Shown: positions 1 to 5,445 of the stretch, piece by piece | Position numbering within the stretch: position 1 is the first letter of the stretch | Layout: each line of letters begins with the position of its first letter | Assembly: GCA_964384555.1 (NCBI GenBank) | Contig: CAYLLA010000071.1 | Span: 1-5,794 of the forward strand | From: CAG-390 sp964384555 | GTDB taxonomy: Bacteria > Bacillota > Clostridia > Oscillospirales > CAG-272 | Direction of reading: 5' to 3' | Length of the DNA stretch: 5,794 bases | Made by a program: the position numbers and the translations under genes | The notes under the pieces: generated by a model | Database searches by the model: none | Told to the model about the DNA's origin: nothing | The model's input: only the letters and a program-made list of their open reading frames with translations

Positions 1-50
1 ATCAACCTGCTGATTACAAATCAGCTGCTCTGCCATTGAGCCACACCAGC
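1..50 (-). tRNA. tRNA-Thr (anticodon UGU), 3' part cut off by window edge
   Basis: Read on the minus strand, positions 50 down to 1 fold as the first two thirds of a tRNA. The acceptor 5' strand is GCTGGTG (50-44), followed by TG. The D arm is GCTC-AATGGCA-GAGC (41-27), and A at 26 precedes the anticodon arm. The anticodon arm is GCTGA-TTTGTAA-TCAGC (25-9), whose seven-base loop places TGT at 18-16 and so reads the Thr codon ACA. The variable loop starts AGGTT, and the T arm and acceptor 3' strand lie beyond the window. All visible stems are fully paired. Thr identity rests on the anticodon. The missing 3' half means that integrity and an encoded CCA cannot be judged. Confidence 0.93.
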
Positions 51-80
51 GTTTTGTCGCTTCCCGGTCGGACGAGCTTT

Positions 81-109
81 ATTATATCATATCCCACCCG
101 TTTTGTCAA
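81..109 (-). promoter_or_regulatory. Consensus sigma-A promoter for tRNA-Thr
   Basis: On the minus strand there is a perfect -35 TTGACA (109-104), a 17-nt spacer and a perfect -10 TATAAT (86-81). A/T-rich tracts just upstream (about 112-140) resemble an UP element, as expected for a stable-RNA promoter. Transcription should start near 74-77, leaving a leader of about 25 nt before the tRNA 5' end at 50, to be removed by RNase P. Confidence 0.9.
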
Positions 110-265
110 CCCCTTTTTTGCCTTTATTTTAAAAAAATTTCGTTCGGGTCGCGTTTTTTGCCCACAGTGATCCGCGCGGGCGTGTTTTTGCTCAAAATTT
201 GCGGCAGATCCATCTCAAAATAATAAAAAGTCACATTTTAGTATATAAAATATACAAACTCTCGC

Positions 266-294
266 TTGACAAACTTTTATCACTGCGGTATAAT
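266..294 (+). promoter_or_regulatory. Consensus sigma-A promoter for the solute-binding lipoprotein gene
   Basis: TTGACA (266-271), a 17-nt spacer and TATAAT (289-294) match the housekeeping consensus at all twelve positions, with A/T-rich sequence upstream (about 229-258). The start point should be near 301, giving a leader of about 48 nt before the ATG at 349. A promoter this strong predicts high expression unless a repressor acts on it; no clear operator is visible. Confidence 0.9.
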
Positions 295-308
295 AAAATA
301 GAAATAGT

Positions 309-324
309 GCCGATAGACATCGGC
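309..324 (+). other. Hairpin near the 5' end of the lipoprotein mRNA leader
   Basis: GCCGAT (309-314) and ATCGGC (319-324) form a perfect 6-bp stem with an AGAC loop about 8 nt after the predicted transcription start. It is followed by an A-run and not a T-run, so it is not a plus-strand terminator. It leaves the AAGGAG ribosome binding site (337-342) free. A 5'-end stem of this kind could protect the transcript from 5'-end decay; that role is inferred. Confidence 0.5.
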
Positions 325-348
325 AAAAAAATTTTTAAGGAGAAACAC

Positions 349-1857
349 ATGTCCATCGCAAAAAGACTACCGGCATTTATCCTTGCCGGGCTGATGCTGA
401 TCGGTCTTGTTGCCTGCGCCCAGCCGGGTCAGGGCGGCGACTCTTCGGCAGAAACCACCGCATCCCCCGACGTTGGAGAAGTGACCGAAGAGCTTTACCT
501 CGGCTACAAGAAAGACGACATTCCCGAAACTCTCAATTACGGCGGCACCACCGTTAAGGTCCTCTACTGGAGCGACAGCGAGCGCCCCGAGTTTGAGGTT
601 GCGGAGGATGCAGACGACGCAGACCGTATTATTTCCGCCATCAAGGCACGTAACGCCGTTGTTCAGGAAAGACTTGGCGTAACTTTTGAGTGGGACAGCA
701 AGGACGGCGACGCCGGCGAGCGCGCCAACTTTACAAAGTATGTTGAGACCCAGTTCTCTACCAGCAACTACTACGATGTTATTGCTACCTACAGCCGTAC
801 CTCCGGCATGCTTTCCACCCGTGGCTTCCTTGCCGACCTCAACACCATCGACGAGAGCCACATCAACCTCAGCCAGCCCTGGTGGCCTGAGTCCCTTGTT
901 GACACCTGCACCATCGGCAAATCGCTGTACTTCATCTCCGGCGACGCTTCCACCAACACACTGCACTTCATGTACGGTGTTTACTACAACAAAGAGCTTA
1001 TTGCCGACTACGAGCTTGAGGATCCCCAGGCCCTCACCACCGCCGGCACATGGACCATCGACAAGCTCATGTCCATGACAAAGGATAAATATCAGGACCT
1101 TAACAGCAACGATAAGCAGGATAAGGACGATTTTATCCCCTTTGGTACCGTAAACTATCACTGTGATGCCTTCTACACCGGCTCGGATCTTATGCTTGTT
1201 GAGCAGGATCCCGACAAGGTGCTTATCATCTCCCCCGATTTCAGCGGTGAAAAGGCTGTTGACCTTGTTGCAAAGCTTGGTACATGGCTGCCCACCAATG
1301 ATTGCATCCTCACCACTGCCGACTATCAAAAGCCGTTCGTGGCAGGCCAGGGTCTCTTCGTGCTCAACCGTGTTAAGATGGCTGATGCAATGGATTCCTG
1401 CGGCCTTAACGCCGTTACCTGGAAGTACGGTATCGTTCCCGTGCCGAAGCATGATACAGACCAGGAGAACTACATAACCGTTATGGGTAACCCCTTTACC
1501 CTCTACAGCGTTGGCAACGGCAGCGCAGACCCCTCCATGGCGACCGCCGTCATCGAGTGCTGGGCATCCGAGGCTTACCGCCGCACCACTCCCGCGATAT
1601 TTGAGATCAACATGAAGCTCAAATACTCCAAGGAAAACGTTGATGCGCAGATGTTTGATATCATCCGCTCCACCGTCCGCTATGACCTTGGCCGAATCTA
1701 CTCGGATCCGCTCAACCTCATGAGCGAGATGCCCTCCAAGGCAGCTTGCGCCGGCTCTTCCTGGAGCTCCGGACTTAAATCCAAGATCAACATCCTCAAC
1801 AACGCTTGCGCCGGTATCGTTGATGACCTTGAAAAGAACGCAAACCTTGCAAGATAA
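349..1857 (+). CDS. ABC transporter extracellular solute-binding lipoprotein (family 1, carbohydrate-type)
   Basis: A 502-residue exported lipoprotein expected to capture a solute, probably a sugar or oligosaccharide, on the outer face of the membrane for an ABC importer. The start is ATG at 349, set by AAGGAG (337-342) 6 nt upstream and by the promoter at 266-294. The signal peptide has basic K5-R6, a hydrophobic core and the lipobox L20-V-A-C23, so C23 is the lipidated N terminus. A Ser/Thr/Gly-rich linker (about 25-50) precedes the binding lobes. An EF-hand-like calcium loop is visible (D250, N252, N254, D258, D261), placed after a TWT-x-D-x-L segment as in many sugar-binding family members. 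Aromatic residues are plentiful (WW 178-179, YY 141-142 and 212-213). Seven further cysteines occur in the mature part, which is unusual for an exported protein. Length fits the family. No permease or ATPase gene is adjacent, and a terminator follows at once, so it is probably monocistronic. The family call is firm; the substrate is unknown. Confidence 0.88.
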   Translation: MSIAKRLPAFILAGLMLIGLVACAQPGQGGDSSAETTASPDVGEVTEELYLGYKKDDIPETLNYGGTTVKVLYWSDSERPEFEVAEDADDADRIISAIKARNAVVQERLGVTFEWDSKDGDAGERANFTKYVETQFSTSNYYDVIATYSRTSGMLSTRGFLADLNTIDESHINLSQPWWPESLVDTCTIGKSLYFISGDASTNTLHFMYGVYYNKELIADYELEDPQALTTAGTWTIDKLMSMTKDKYQDLNSNDKQDKDDFIPFGTVNYHCDAFYTGSDLMLVEQDPDKVLIISPDFSGEKAVDLVAKLGTWLPTNDCILTTADYQKPFVAGQGLFVLNRVKMADAMDSCGLNAVTWKYGIVPVPKHDTDQENYITVMGNPFTLYSVGNGSADPSMATAVIECWASEAYRRTTPAIFEINMKLKYSKENVDAQMFDIIRSTVRYDLGRIYSDPLNLMSEMPSKAACAGSSWSSGLKSKINILNNACAGIVDDLEKNANLAR

Positions 1858-1888
1858 AGCTTGCGGATAAAGATCAAATATTAAAATC

Positions 1889-1920
1889 AAATGCCGTCCC
1901 GAAAGGGACGGCATTTTTTT
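1889..1920 (+). terminator. Intrinsic terminator of the lipoprotein gene, possibly bidirectional
   Basis: AAATGCCGTCCC (1889-1900) pairs perfectly with GGGACGGCATTT (1905-1916) around a GAAA tetraloop, followed by T's to 1920. It begins 31 nt after the lipoprotein stop codon. On the minus strand the same stem lies about 10 nt after the kinase stop codon and is followed by a weaker T-rich run (TTTGATTTT), so it probably ends both convergent transcripts, more efficiently on the plus strand. Confidence 0.93.
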
Positions 1921-1929
1921 AGTTTTTCG

Positions 1930-4098
1930 TTATTCATCCTCGCTCGGCTGTTCATCCGTTGGAGGAGCGGCAGGCTCGGCGGGATCGACAGGGGCAGGAG
2001 CAGGATCGGCCGCAGGCGCAGGAGCGGGGTCGGGAGTGGGGGTAGGATCGATCACAGGCGCGGGCGCGGGTGCAGGGGAATAGGCAGGGGCAGGGGCGGG
2101 AGCTGCCACGGGGTGTCTTTGGGTGGGCGGGGTGCTTTTAAGCGCTTCGTCAGAGATGGCGGGGAGGAGCACCTCCGCCTTAAAGAGGTCGCCGTCGGCG
2201 GTAACGGTCAGCGAGCCGCCCTGCACTGCGGCAAGTCCCGCGGCGATGGAAAGCCCCAGTCCGCTGCCCTCGCCGGAGCGCGAATCATCGCCGCGCACAA
2301 AGCGTTCGGTCAGCTCGCCGCCGCACTTGGTGAGCGGCCGCTCTGAGATATTGCGGAACACCGTTGCCATCATGGCGCCGCGGCGCTCGATATCGATGTA
2401 CACGCGCGTGCCGGGCATTGCGTATTTGCAGATATTGCCAAGCAGGTTATCCCAAATGCGCCACACAAGGCGACCGTCCGCCGTTACCATTGCCGGCTCA
2501 TCGGCGCCGCTGACAACAAGGCGCAGGCCGCGCTCGGCTATCCGCTCGGCGTATTCGCCGCCGGTCTGTCCCGCCATTACCGAAAGATCCAGCGGGGCGG
2601 GGTGGGATTCTATGCTTCCGCTTGTGGCCTTTGAGGCCTCAACAAGGTCATCTATCAGCTTTTTCATGCGCCCGGACTGCCGCCCAAGCACCTCAACGTA
2701 CTCGGCGGCCTTGCCGTCCAGCGGCTCGCGGGACAAAAGCTCAACATAGTTTACGATAGAGGTCAGCGGGGTCTTTATGTCATGCGAAACGTTGGTGATC
2801 AGCTCTGTTTTCATCCGCTCACTGCGCATTTTTTCTTCAACCGCGCGGGAAAGTCCACAGCCGATATTGTCTATCGTTTCGCCAAGCAGGGAAAGCTCGT
2901 GCGGCATGAATTTTGACGAGTCGGCAGGGCGCTCGCGGATATCACCCGCCGCCAGTGCGGAGGCGCGGTTTTTGAGCCTTACCACCGACACCGCGTACCA
3001 TATTGCGGCGACGGCAAGCAGAACATTAAAGCACCAAAGCGGCAAAAACAGCTCGGTAAGTGCCAAAAACGCCTCAATTATGAATGCCGCGACCACAACA
3101 ATGACCGTACGCCACATAAAGGGCAGGTGGTGCCACAGCTTGGCACAGCCGCGCCACACGGCACAGGCGCCGCGCCAGATCAGGTGCAAAACAAAGAATA
3201 TCAGGGTGTTGCGCCACCAGCCGCGCACCTTAAATCTTGCAGACAGCGAGATGGGCAGCCATTCCACCACCACTGCGGCGACCAGTCCGCAGATGGCAAG
3301 CAGAACAACACCGAGCGGCCATGCCACGGGATCGTCTATCATACCGGGCAGGAACGCCAGCGCGACCGCGGCCGCGGCGATGAGGACGGCAAGCTCGATA
3401 TCCAGCGGGATGCGCGCGGGCAGGCGCAGGTGAACGGTATCATCCCCGGGGCGCAGACCCGCCACCGAGCAAAGGTAGACCCAAAGCAGGATTATCAGCA
3501 CAAGGTTTACAAGTGCCACGGCGTAGATGGCGTAGCGCATCTCCCACGCCGCGCGCACGGCAAGAATGCCAAGGCTTGCAATGTCGCGAGCCTCGCAGTC
3601 ACGCAGGGTAACGATCATCACCGCGTGGGATTGCTCCGGGTCGTATGCGCGCAACGGGTCGGTGGTGTCGCCAACGCGGGAGCGGCCGAGTCTGTCGATG
3701 TCGATCGTCAGGGTGTAGATGCCGTCCGCCGGCGCGGCGGGGAGGGTGATGGCAGCCTCCGGCTCAAAGACGAAAAGCTTGTGATCTACCAGCGAGACAT
3801 CATAAAAGGAGGAGAAGCGGCCAACGCCATAGGTGAGGTTATCCACCTTGTGGCGCAAAATATCATCGGTGATCGGGGAATCGGCCGGCATCAGCTGCTC
3901 GCGCAGGGCGATAAGGCCGTATGAGTAGGCAATGGGGCGGTAAAAGGTGCGGTAGTAGTCCTCTTCCGTCGTTGAGTAGGCATCTGCCATGCACAAAAAC
4001 GCAATGCCGACCGACTCGACTATAAGTGTCAGCAGCAGCACAAAGCAAAGCAGTGCGGCGCAGGTCTTGGTGAGGGCGGATCTTGAAAACGTCTTCAT
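1930..4098 (-). CDS. Six-TM sensor histidine kinase with Pro/Ala-rich C-terminal tail
   Basis: A 722-residue membrane kinase, partner of the response regulator encoded just upstream. The start is ATG at 4098-4096 with AAAGGA (4112-4107) 8 nt before it. TM1 spans about 13-35. An outside domain (about 38-188) shows no recognised fold. TM2 is about 190-211, TM3 232-253 and TM4 260-281. A basic cytoplasmic loop follows (282-329), then TM5 (330-350) and TM6 (352-374). The linker 376-425 looks HAMP-like. The HisKA H-box is NVSHDIKTPLTSI with phospho-acceptor His439. The HATPase part shows an N-box with N551, N554, K558 and Y559, an F-box-like ERFVRGDDSRS (598-608) and a G2 box GSGLGLSIA (611-619). 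The usual DxGxG G1 motif is replaced by FRNIS (581-585), which I recall in related clostridial VanS-like kinases. The catalytic domain ends near 648. About 65 residues of PAPAP-type low-complexity sequence with an acidic end (EQPSEDE) follow, which is atypical. The signal is unknown. Confidence 0.93.
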   Translation of the reverse strand: MKTFSRSALTKTCAALLCFVLLLTLIVESVGIAFLCMADAYSTTEEDYYRTFYRPIAYSYGLIALREQLMPADSPITDDILRHKVDNLTYGVGRFSSFYDVSLVDHKLFVFEPEAAITLPAAPADGIYTLTIDIDRLGRSRVGDTTDPLRAYDPEQSHAVMIVTLRDCEARDIASLGILAVRAAWEMRYAIYAVALVNLVLIILLWVYLCSVAGLRPGDDTVHLRLPARIPLDIELAVLIAAAAVALAFLPGMIDDPVAWPLGVVLLAICGLVAAVVVEWLPISLSARFKVRGWWRNTLIFFVLHLIWRGACAVWRGCAKLWHHLPFMWRTVIVVVAAFIIEAFLALTELFLPLWCFNVLLAVAAIWYAVSVVRLKNRASALAAGDIRERPADSSKFMPHELSLLGETIDNIGCGLSRAVEEKMRSERMKTELITNVSHDIKTPLTSIVNYVELLSREPLDGKAAEYVEVLGRQSGRMKKLIDDLVEASKATSGSIESHPAPLDLSVMAGQTGGEYAERIAERGLRLVVSGADEPAMVTADGRLVWRIWDNLLGNICKYAMPGTRVYIDIERRGAMMATVFRNISERPLTKCGGELTERFVRGDDSRSGEGSGLGLSIAAGLAAVQGGSLTVTADGDLFKAEVLLPAISDEALKSTPPTQRHPVAAPAPAPAYSPAPAPAPVIDPTPTPDPAPAPAADPAPAPVDPAEPAAPPTDEQPSEDE
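1960..2106 (-). repeat. Low-complexity Pro/Ala repeat encoding the kinase tail
   Basis: This part of the kinase gene encodes residues 665-713, almost entirely Pro and Ala with scattered Asp, Thr and Val. It is built from imperfect units such as PAPAPA and DPAPAPA. The plus strand is correspondingly G-rich, with many GGG and GGGG runs. The repeat is in frame and the gene ends normally 27 nt beyond it, so it appears translated. Imperfect units like these can expand or contract by slippage, so tail length may vary among strains. Confidence 0.85.
2110..2132 (+). other. Canonical G-quadruplex-type motif inside the kinase gene
   Basis: On the plus strand, four G-runs (2110-2113, 2121-2123, 2125-2127, 2129-2132) are separated by loops of 7, 1 and 1 nt, meeting the usual G3+N1-7 rule. 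More G-runs follow to the left (2024-2100). For the kinase gene this is the template strand. The motif may be a by-product of Pro codons (CCC, CCG) at the start of the tail; no function is shown. Confidence 0.4.
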
Positions 4099-4174
4099 GG
4101 TGAAAATCCTTTCTGTTTGTTTATTTATTTTAATGGGGTGAGATTTAAATTAATATGGGGGAACATTAGTCGGC

Positions 4175-4197
4175 GGCACGACACCGTGGTGCGTGCC
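4175..4197 (-). other. Strong hairpin between regulator and kinase genes
   Basis: GGCACG (4175-4180) pairs with CGTGCC (4192-4197). Inside, after a single bulged A, CAC (4182-4184) pairs with GTG (4189-4191) around a CGTG loop. In the operon transcript it lies 14 nt after the regulator stop codon, in the 113-nt gap before the kinase. No T-run follows on the minus strand, so it is not a normal terminator. It could protect the 3' end of the regulator part, slow polymerase or be a processing site, setting unequal regulator and kinase levels. It may instead be a copy of a dispersed palindromic repeat. The A/T-rich remainder of the gap (4099-4165) shows no convincing extra promoter. Confidence 0.55.
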
Positions 4198-4211
4198 CTA
4201 CGGCGCTCTTC

Positions 4212-4898
4212 TCATTTATCAGCCAATTTATATCCCTGACCCCAGACCACGGTCAGATACCGCGGGGCAGAGGGGTCTATCTCCAGCTTTTCGCGCAGGT
4301 GTCTTATATGCACGGCCACGGTGCGCTCATCGCCGTAGCTGTCTCCCCACACGCGGCGGTAGATGTCCTTTAGCGAAAACACCTGCCCCGGGTGCTCAAA
4401 AAACAGCCGCATTATATCATATTCTGTCGGCGTGAGGGTGACCGGATCGCCGTCAATGGTGACCTCACGGCGCGCGATGTTAAGCTCAAGCCCACCAACG
4501 CGCAAAATGTCAGGGTCGGGCGCGCCGCCGCCAAGCTGAATATATCGCCGCAGCTGTGAGCGCACTCTGGCTATCACCTCGGAGGGATTAAAGGGCTTGG
4601 TGATATAGTCGTCAGCGCCCAGATCCAGCCCCAGTATCTTGTCGCCGTCCTCGCTCTTGGCGGTCAGCATGATCACCGGAATATTCGACATCTGCCGTAT
4701 CTCGGTCAGCGCGGTGATGCCGTCCTTGCCGGGCATCATTATATCAAGCAGGCACAGGCTTATCCCGCCGCGCAGGACCATGCGCACGGCCTCGTCGCCG
4801 TCATAGGCCCGCACCACGTCGTAGCCCTGACCTCCAAGAAATATCGCCAGCGCCGAAACAATGTCGCGCTCGTCGTCACAAACCAAGATCCTTATCAT
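4212..4898 (-). CDS. OmpR/PhoB-family response regulator (VanR-like)
   Basis: A 228-residue cytoplasmic transcription factor, activated by phosphoryl transfer from the kinase encoded next. The start is ATG at 4898-4896 with GGGAG (4909-4905) 6 nt upstream. The receiver domain (about 2-117) has the acidic pair D8-D9, phospho-acceptor D52 in LLDIMMPGKDG, T79 in MLTA and K101 in TKPF, so every phosphorylation residue is present. A short linker (118-130) leads to a winged-helix DNA-binding domain (131-226). Its recognition-helix region is DERTVAVHIRHLREKLE (190-206), and the wing ends with WGQGYKL (219-225). Length is normal for the family. It is first in the operon, with the promoter at 4960-4988, and three TTAAGAT boxes there suggest that it controls its own transcription. 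Targets are unknown. Confidence 0.95.
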   Translation of the reverse strand: MIRILVCDDERDIVSALAIFLGGQGYDVVRAYDGDEAVRMVLRGGISLCLLDIMMPGKDGITALTEIRQMSNIPVIMLTAKSEDGDKILGLDLGADDYITKPFNPSEVIARVRSQLRRYIQLGGGAPDPDILRVGGLELNIARREVTIDGDPVTLTPTEYDIMRLFFEHPGQVFSLKDIYRRVWGDSYGDERTVAVHIRHLREKLEIDPSAPRYLTVVWGQGYKLADK

Positions 4899-4934
4899 TT
4901 TACGCTCCCATCACCGCCATCGGACGGTCATTTT

Positions 4935-4949
4935 GGCGGCCACGCCGCC
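4935..4949 (-). other. GC hairpin in the leader of the two-component operon
   Basis: On the minus strand GGCGGC (4949-4944), loop GTG and GCCGCC (4940-4935) form a perfect 6-bp GC stem shortly after the predicted transcription start near 4953. It ends about 26 nt before the GGGAG ribosome binding site and does not cover it. It is followed by AAAATG and not by a T-run, so it is more likely an mRNA-stabilising stem than an attenuator. Confidence 0.45.
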
Positions 4950-4959
4950 TTACAGTAAT

Positions 4960-4988
4960 ATTATCGCATATTTTTGTTTAAGATGCAA
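4960..4988 (-). promoter_or_regulatory. Promoter of the response regulator-kinase operon
   Basis: On the minus strand there is a -10 GATAAT (4965-4960) preceded by TG at the extended -10 position (TGCGATAAT), and a weak -35 TTGCAT (4988-4983) with a 17-nt spacer. A good extended -10 with a poor -35 is typical of promoters that need an activator. The predicted start is near 4953, giving a leader of about 55 nt before the regulator ATG. Confidence 0.7.
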
Positions 4989-5018
4989 TATGCAAAATTC
5001 TTAAGATTTTATTAAGAT
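4978..5018 (-). promoter_or_regulatory. Three TTAAGAT direct repeats: likely OmpR/PhoB-type operator
   Basis: The exact heptamer TTAAGAT (ATCTTAA on the minus strand) occurs at 4978-4984, 5001-5007 and 5012-5018. The last two start 11 bp apart, that is two 7-bp boxes with a 4-bp spacer, which is the arrangement bound by a PhoB/OmpR-type dimer. The third copy is 23 bp away and touches the -35. They sit directly upstream of and overlapping the promoter of the regulator gene, so positive autoregulation by that regulator is the simplest reading. The binding partner is inferred. Confidence 0.6.
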
Positions 5019-5115
5019 TGGGCCGATGGGCGCAAAAATGCAAAAAATGAGGGATACCGGCGAAAGAAATGATGCTTTTGTTTACGGCTGTAGGTGAAAG
5101 ATACGACTTTATTTA

Positions 5116-5175
5116 GGCTCCCACCACCGCTTTGCGGTCCCCCCTCCCTCTCGGAGGGAGGCTTGGCAAGAGTCC
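5116..5175. repeat. GC-rich palindromic element, probably a dispersed intergenic repeat
   Basis: Two hairpins lie side by side. The first is ACCGC-TTT-GCGGT (5126-5138). The second is an 8-bp stem, CCTCCCTC (5143-5150) with GAGGGAGG (5154-5161), around a TCG loop. The element ends in GCTTGGCAAGAGTCC (5161-5175). From memory, elements with a CCTCCCTC..GAGGGAGG stem followed by a short conserved tail are scattered between genes in gut Clostridia, so this is probably one copy of such a family. Only one copy is in this window, so the repeat status is inferred. Confidence 0.5.
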
Positions 5176-5226
5176 ACTCTTTCGCCTATAGACATTTAGA
5201 ATATCTACATCCATCGTTCCTCAACC

Positions 5227-5286
5227 GCATGCGAAGCATGCATATCACGTACCGCGGAGCGGAACATATCACTCGGCGCGGTGCGC
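5227..5286. repeat. Array of three short palindromes separated by ATATCAC
   Basis: Three hairpins with 3-nt loops follow one another: GCATGC-GAA-GCATGC (5227-5241), CCGC-GGA-GCGG (5252-5262) and GCGC-GGT-GCGC (5276-5286). The stems differ in sequence, but the linkers share an exact ATATCAC heptamer (5242-5248 and 5266-5272). The conserved linkers with varying self-complementary stems suggest a mobile or repair-generated palindrome cluster and not protein coding. The block lies between the start of the two-component operon and the RNase Y terminator, and no gene is visible from about 5019 to 5300. Confidence 0.6.
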
Positions 5287-5302
5287 ACCCCATTTTCCGC
5301 GC

Positions 5303-5334
5303 AAAAAAGGCTGCTGCAAGTAATTGCAGCAGCC
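5303..5334 (-). terminator. Intrinsic terminator downstream of RNase Y
   Basis: On the minus strand GGCTGCTGCAA (5334-5324) pairs perfectly with TTGCAGCAGCC (5319-5309) around a TTAC loop, followed by six T's (5308-5303). The 11-bp stem and T-run are classical. It lies 112 nt after the RNase Y stop codon with no supported gene between, so it most likely ends the RNase Y transcript. Confidence 0.93.
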
Positions 5335-5445
5335 TAAGACTATCATTTATACTCATGCGGACGCGTCCGCTTGCAGCCCAAGGGGGTATTTATCTATATA
5401 AGATCCCGGACGGGATGGTGAGTAAAAACACAATAGCGATGAGCC
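5335..5445 (-). other. RNase Y 3' untranslated region with two palindromes
   Basis: This 111-nt stretch separates the RNase Y stop codon from the terminator. It holds a perfect 14-nt palindrome, GCGGACGCGTCCGC (5357-5370), and an ATCCC-GGAC-GGGAT hairpin (5403-5416). Only very short open frames occur on the minus strand, none with a good ribosome binding site, so I call no gene. The stems may affect mRNA decay or processing; this is inferred. Confidence 0.5.

Noticed and set aside
160..181. GCCC...GGGC inverted repeat followed by a T-run, as a possible plus-strand terminator.
   Set aside because: Only four base pairs with a long loop, and there is no plus-strand gene upstream in the window for it to end.
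199..348. Upstream TTG start that would lengthen the lipoprotein by 50 residues.
   Set aside because: The consensus promoter at 266-294 lies inside this extension, and the ATG at 349 has an ideal ribosome binding site and begins a proper lipoprotein signal peptide.
301..348. Riboswitch or leader regulator ahead of the lipoprotein gene.
   Set aside because: The leader is only about 48 nt with one simple hairpin, too small for a known riboswitch class.
367..1914. Long open frame on the minus strand opposite the lipoprotein gene (515 codons).
   Set aside because: It mirrors the biased codon use of the plus-strand gene, resembles no protein family, has no ribosome binding site and would read through the terminator stem at its start.
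1891..3924. Several plus-strand open frames opposite the kinase gene (for example 2123-2749, 2777-3433, 3127-3924).
   Set aside because: Composition is a shadow of the GC-rich kinase gene; no recognisable family, start signals or promoters. The kinase on the other strand is certain.
4911..4931. Six-codon upstream open frame before the regulator gene (minus strand ATG at 4931).
   Set aside because: It has no ribosome binding site, and short ATG frames arise easily by chance; no leader-peptide pattern such as a run of one amino acid codon.
5227..5286. CRISPR-like array.
   Set aside because: The shared ATATCAC is only 7 nt and the intervening units are 11-15-nt palindromes; repeat and spacer lengths do not fit CRISPR and no cas gene is present.
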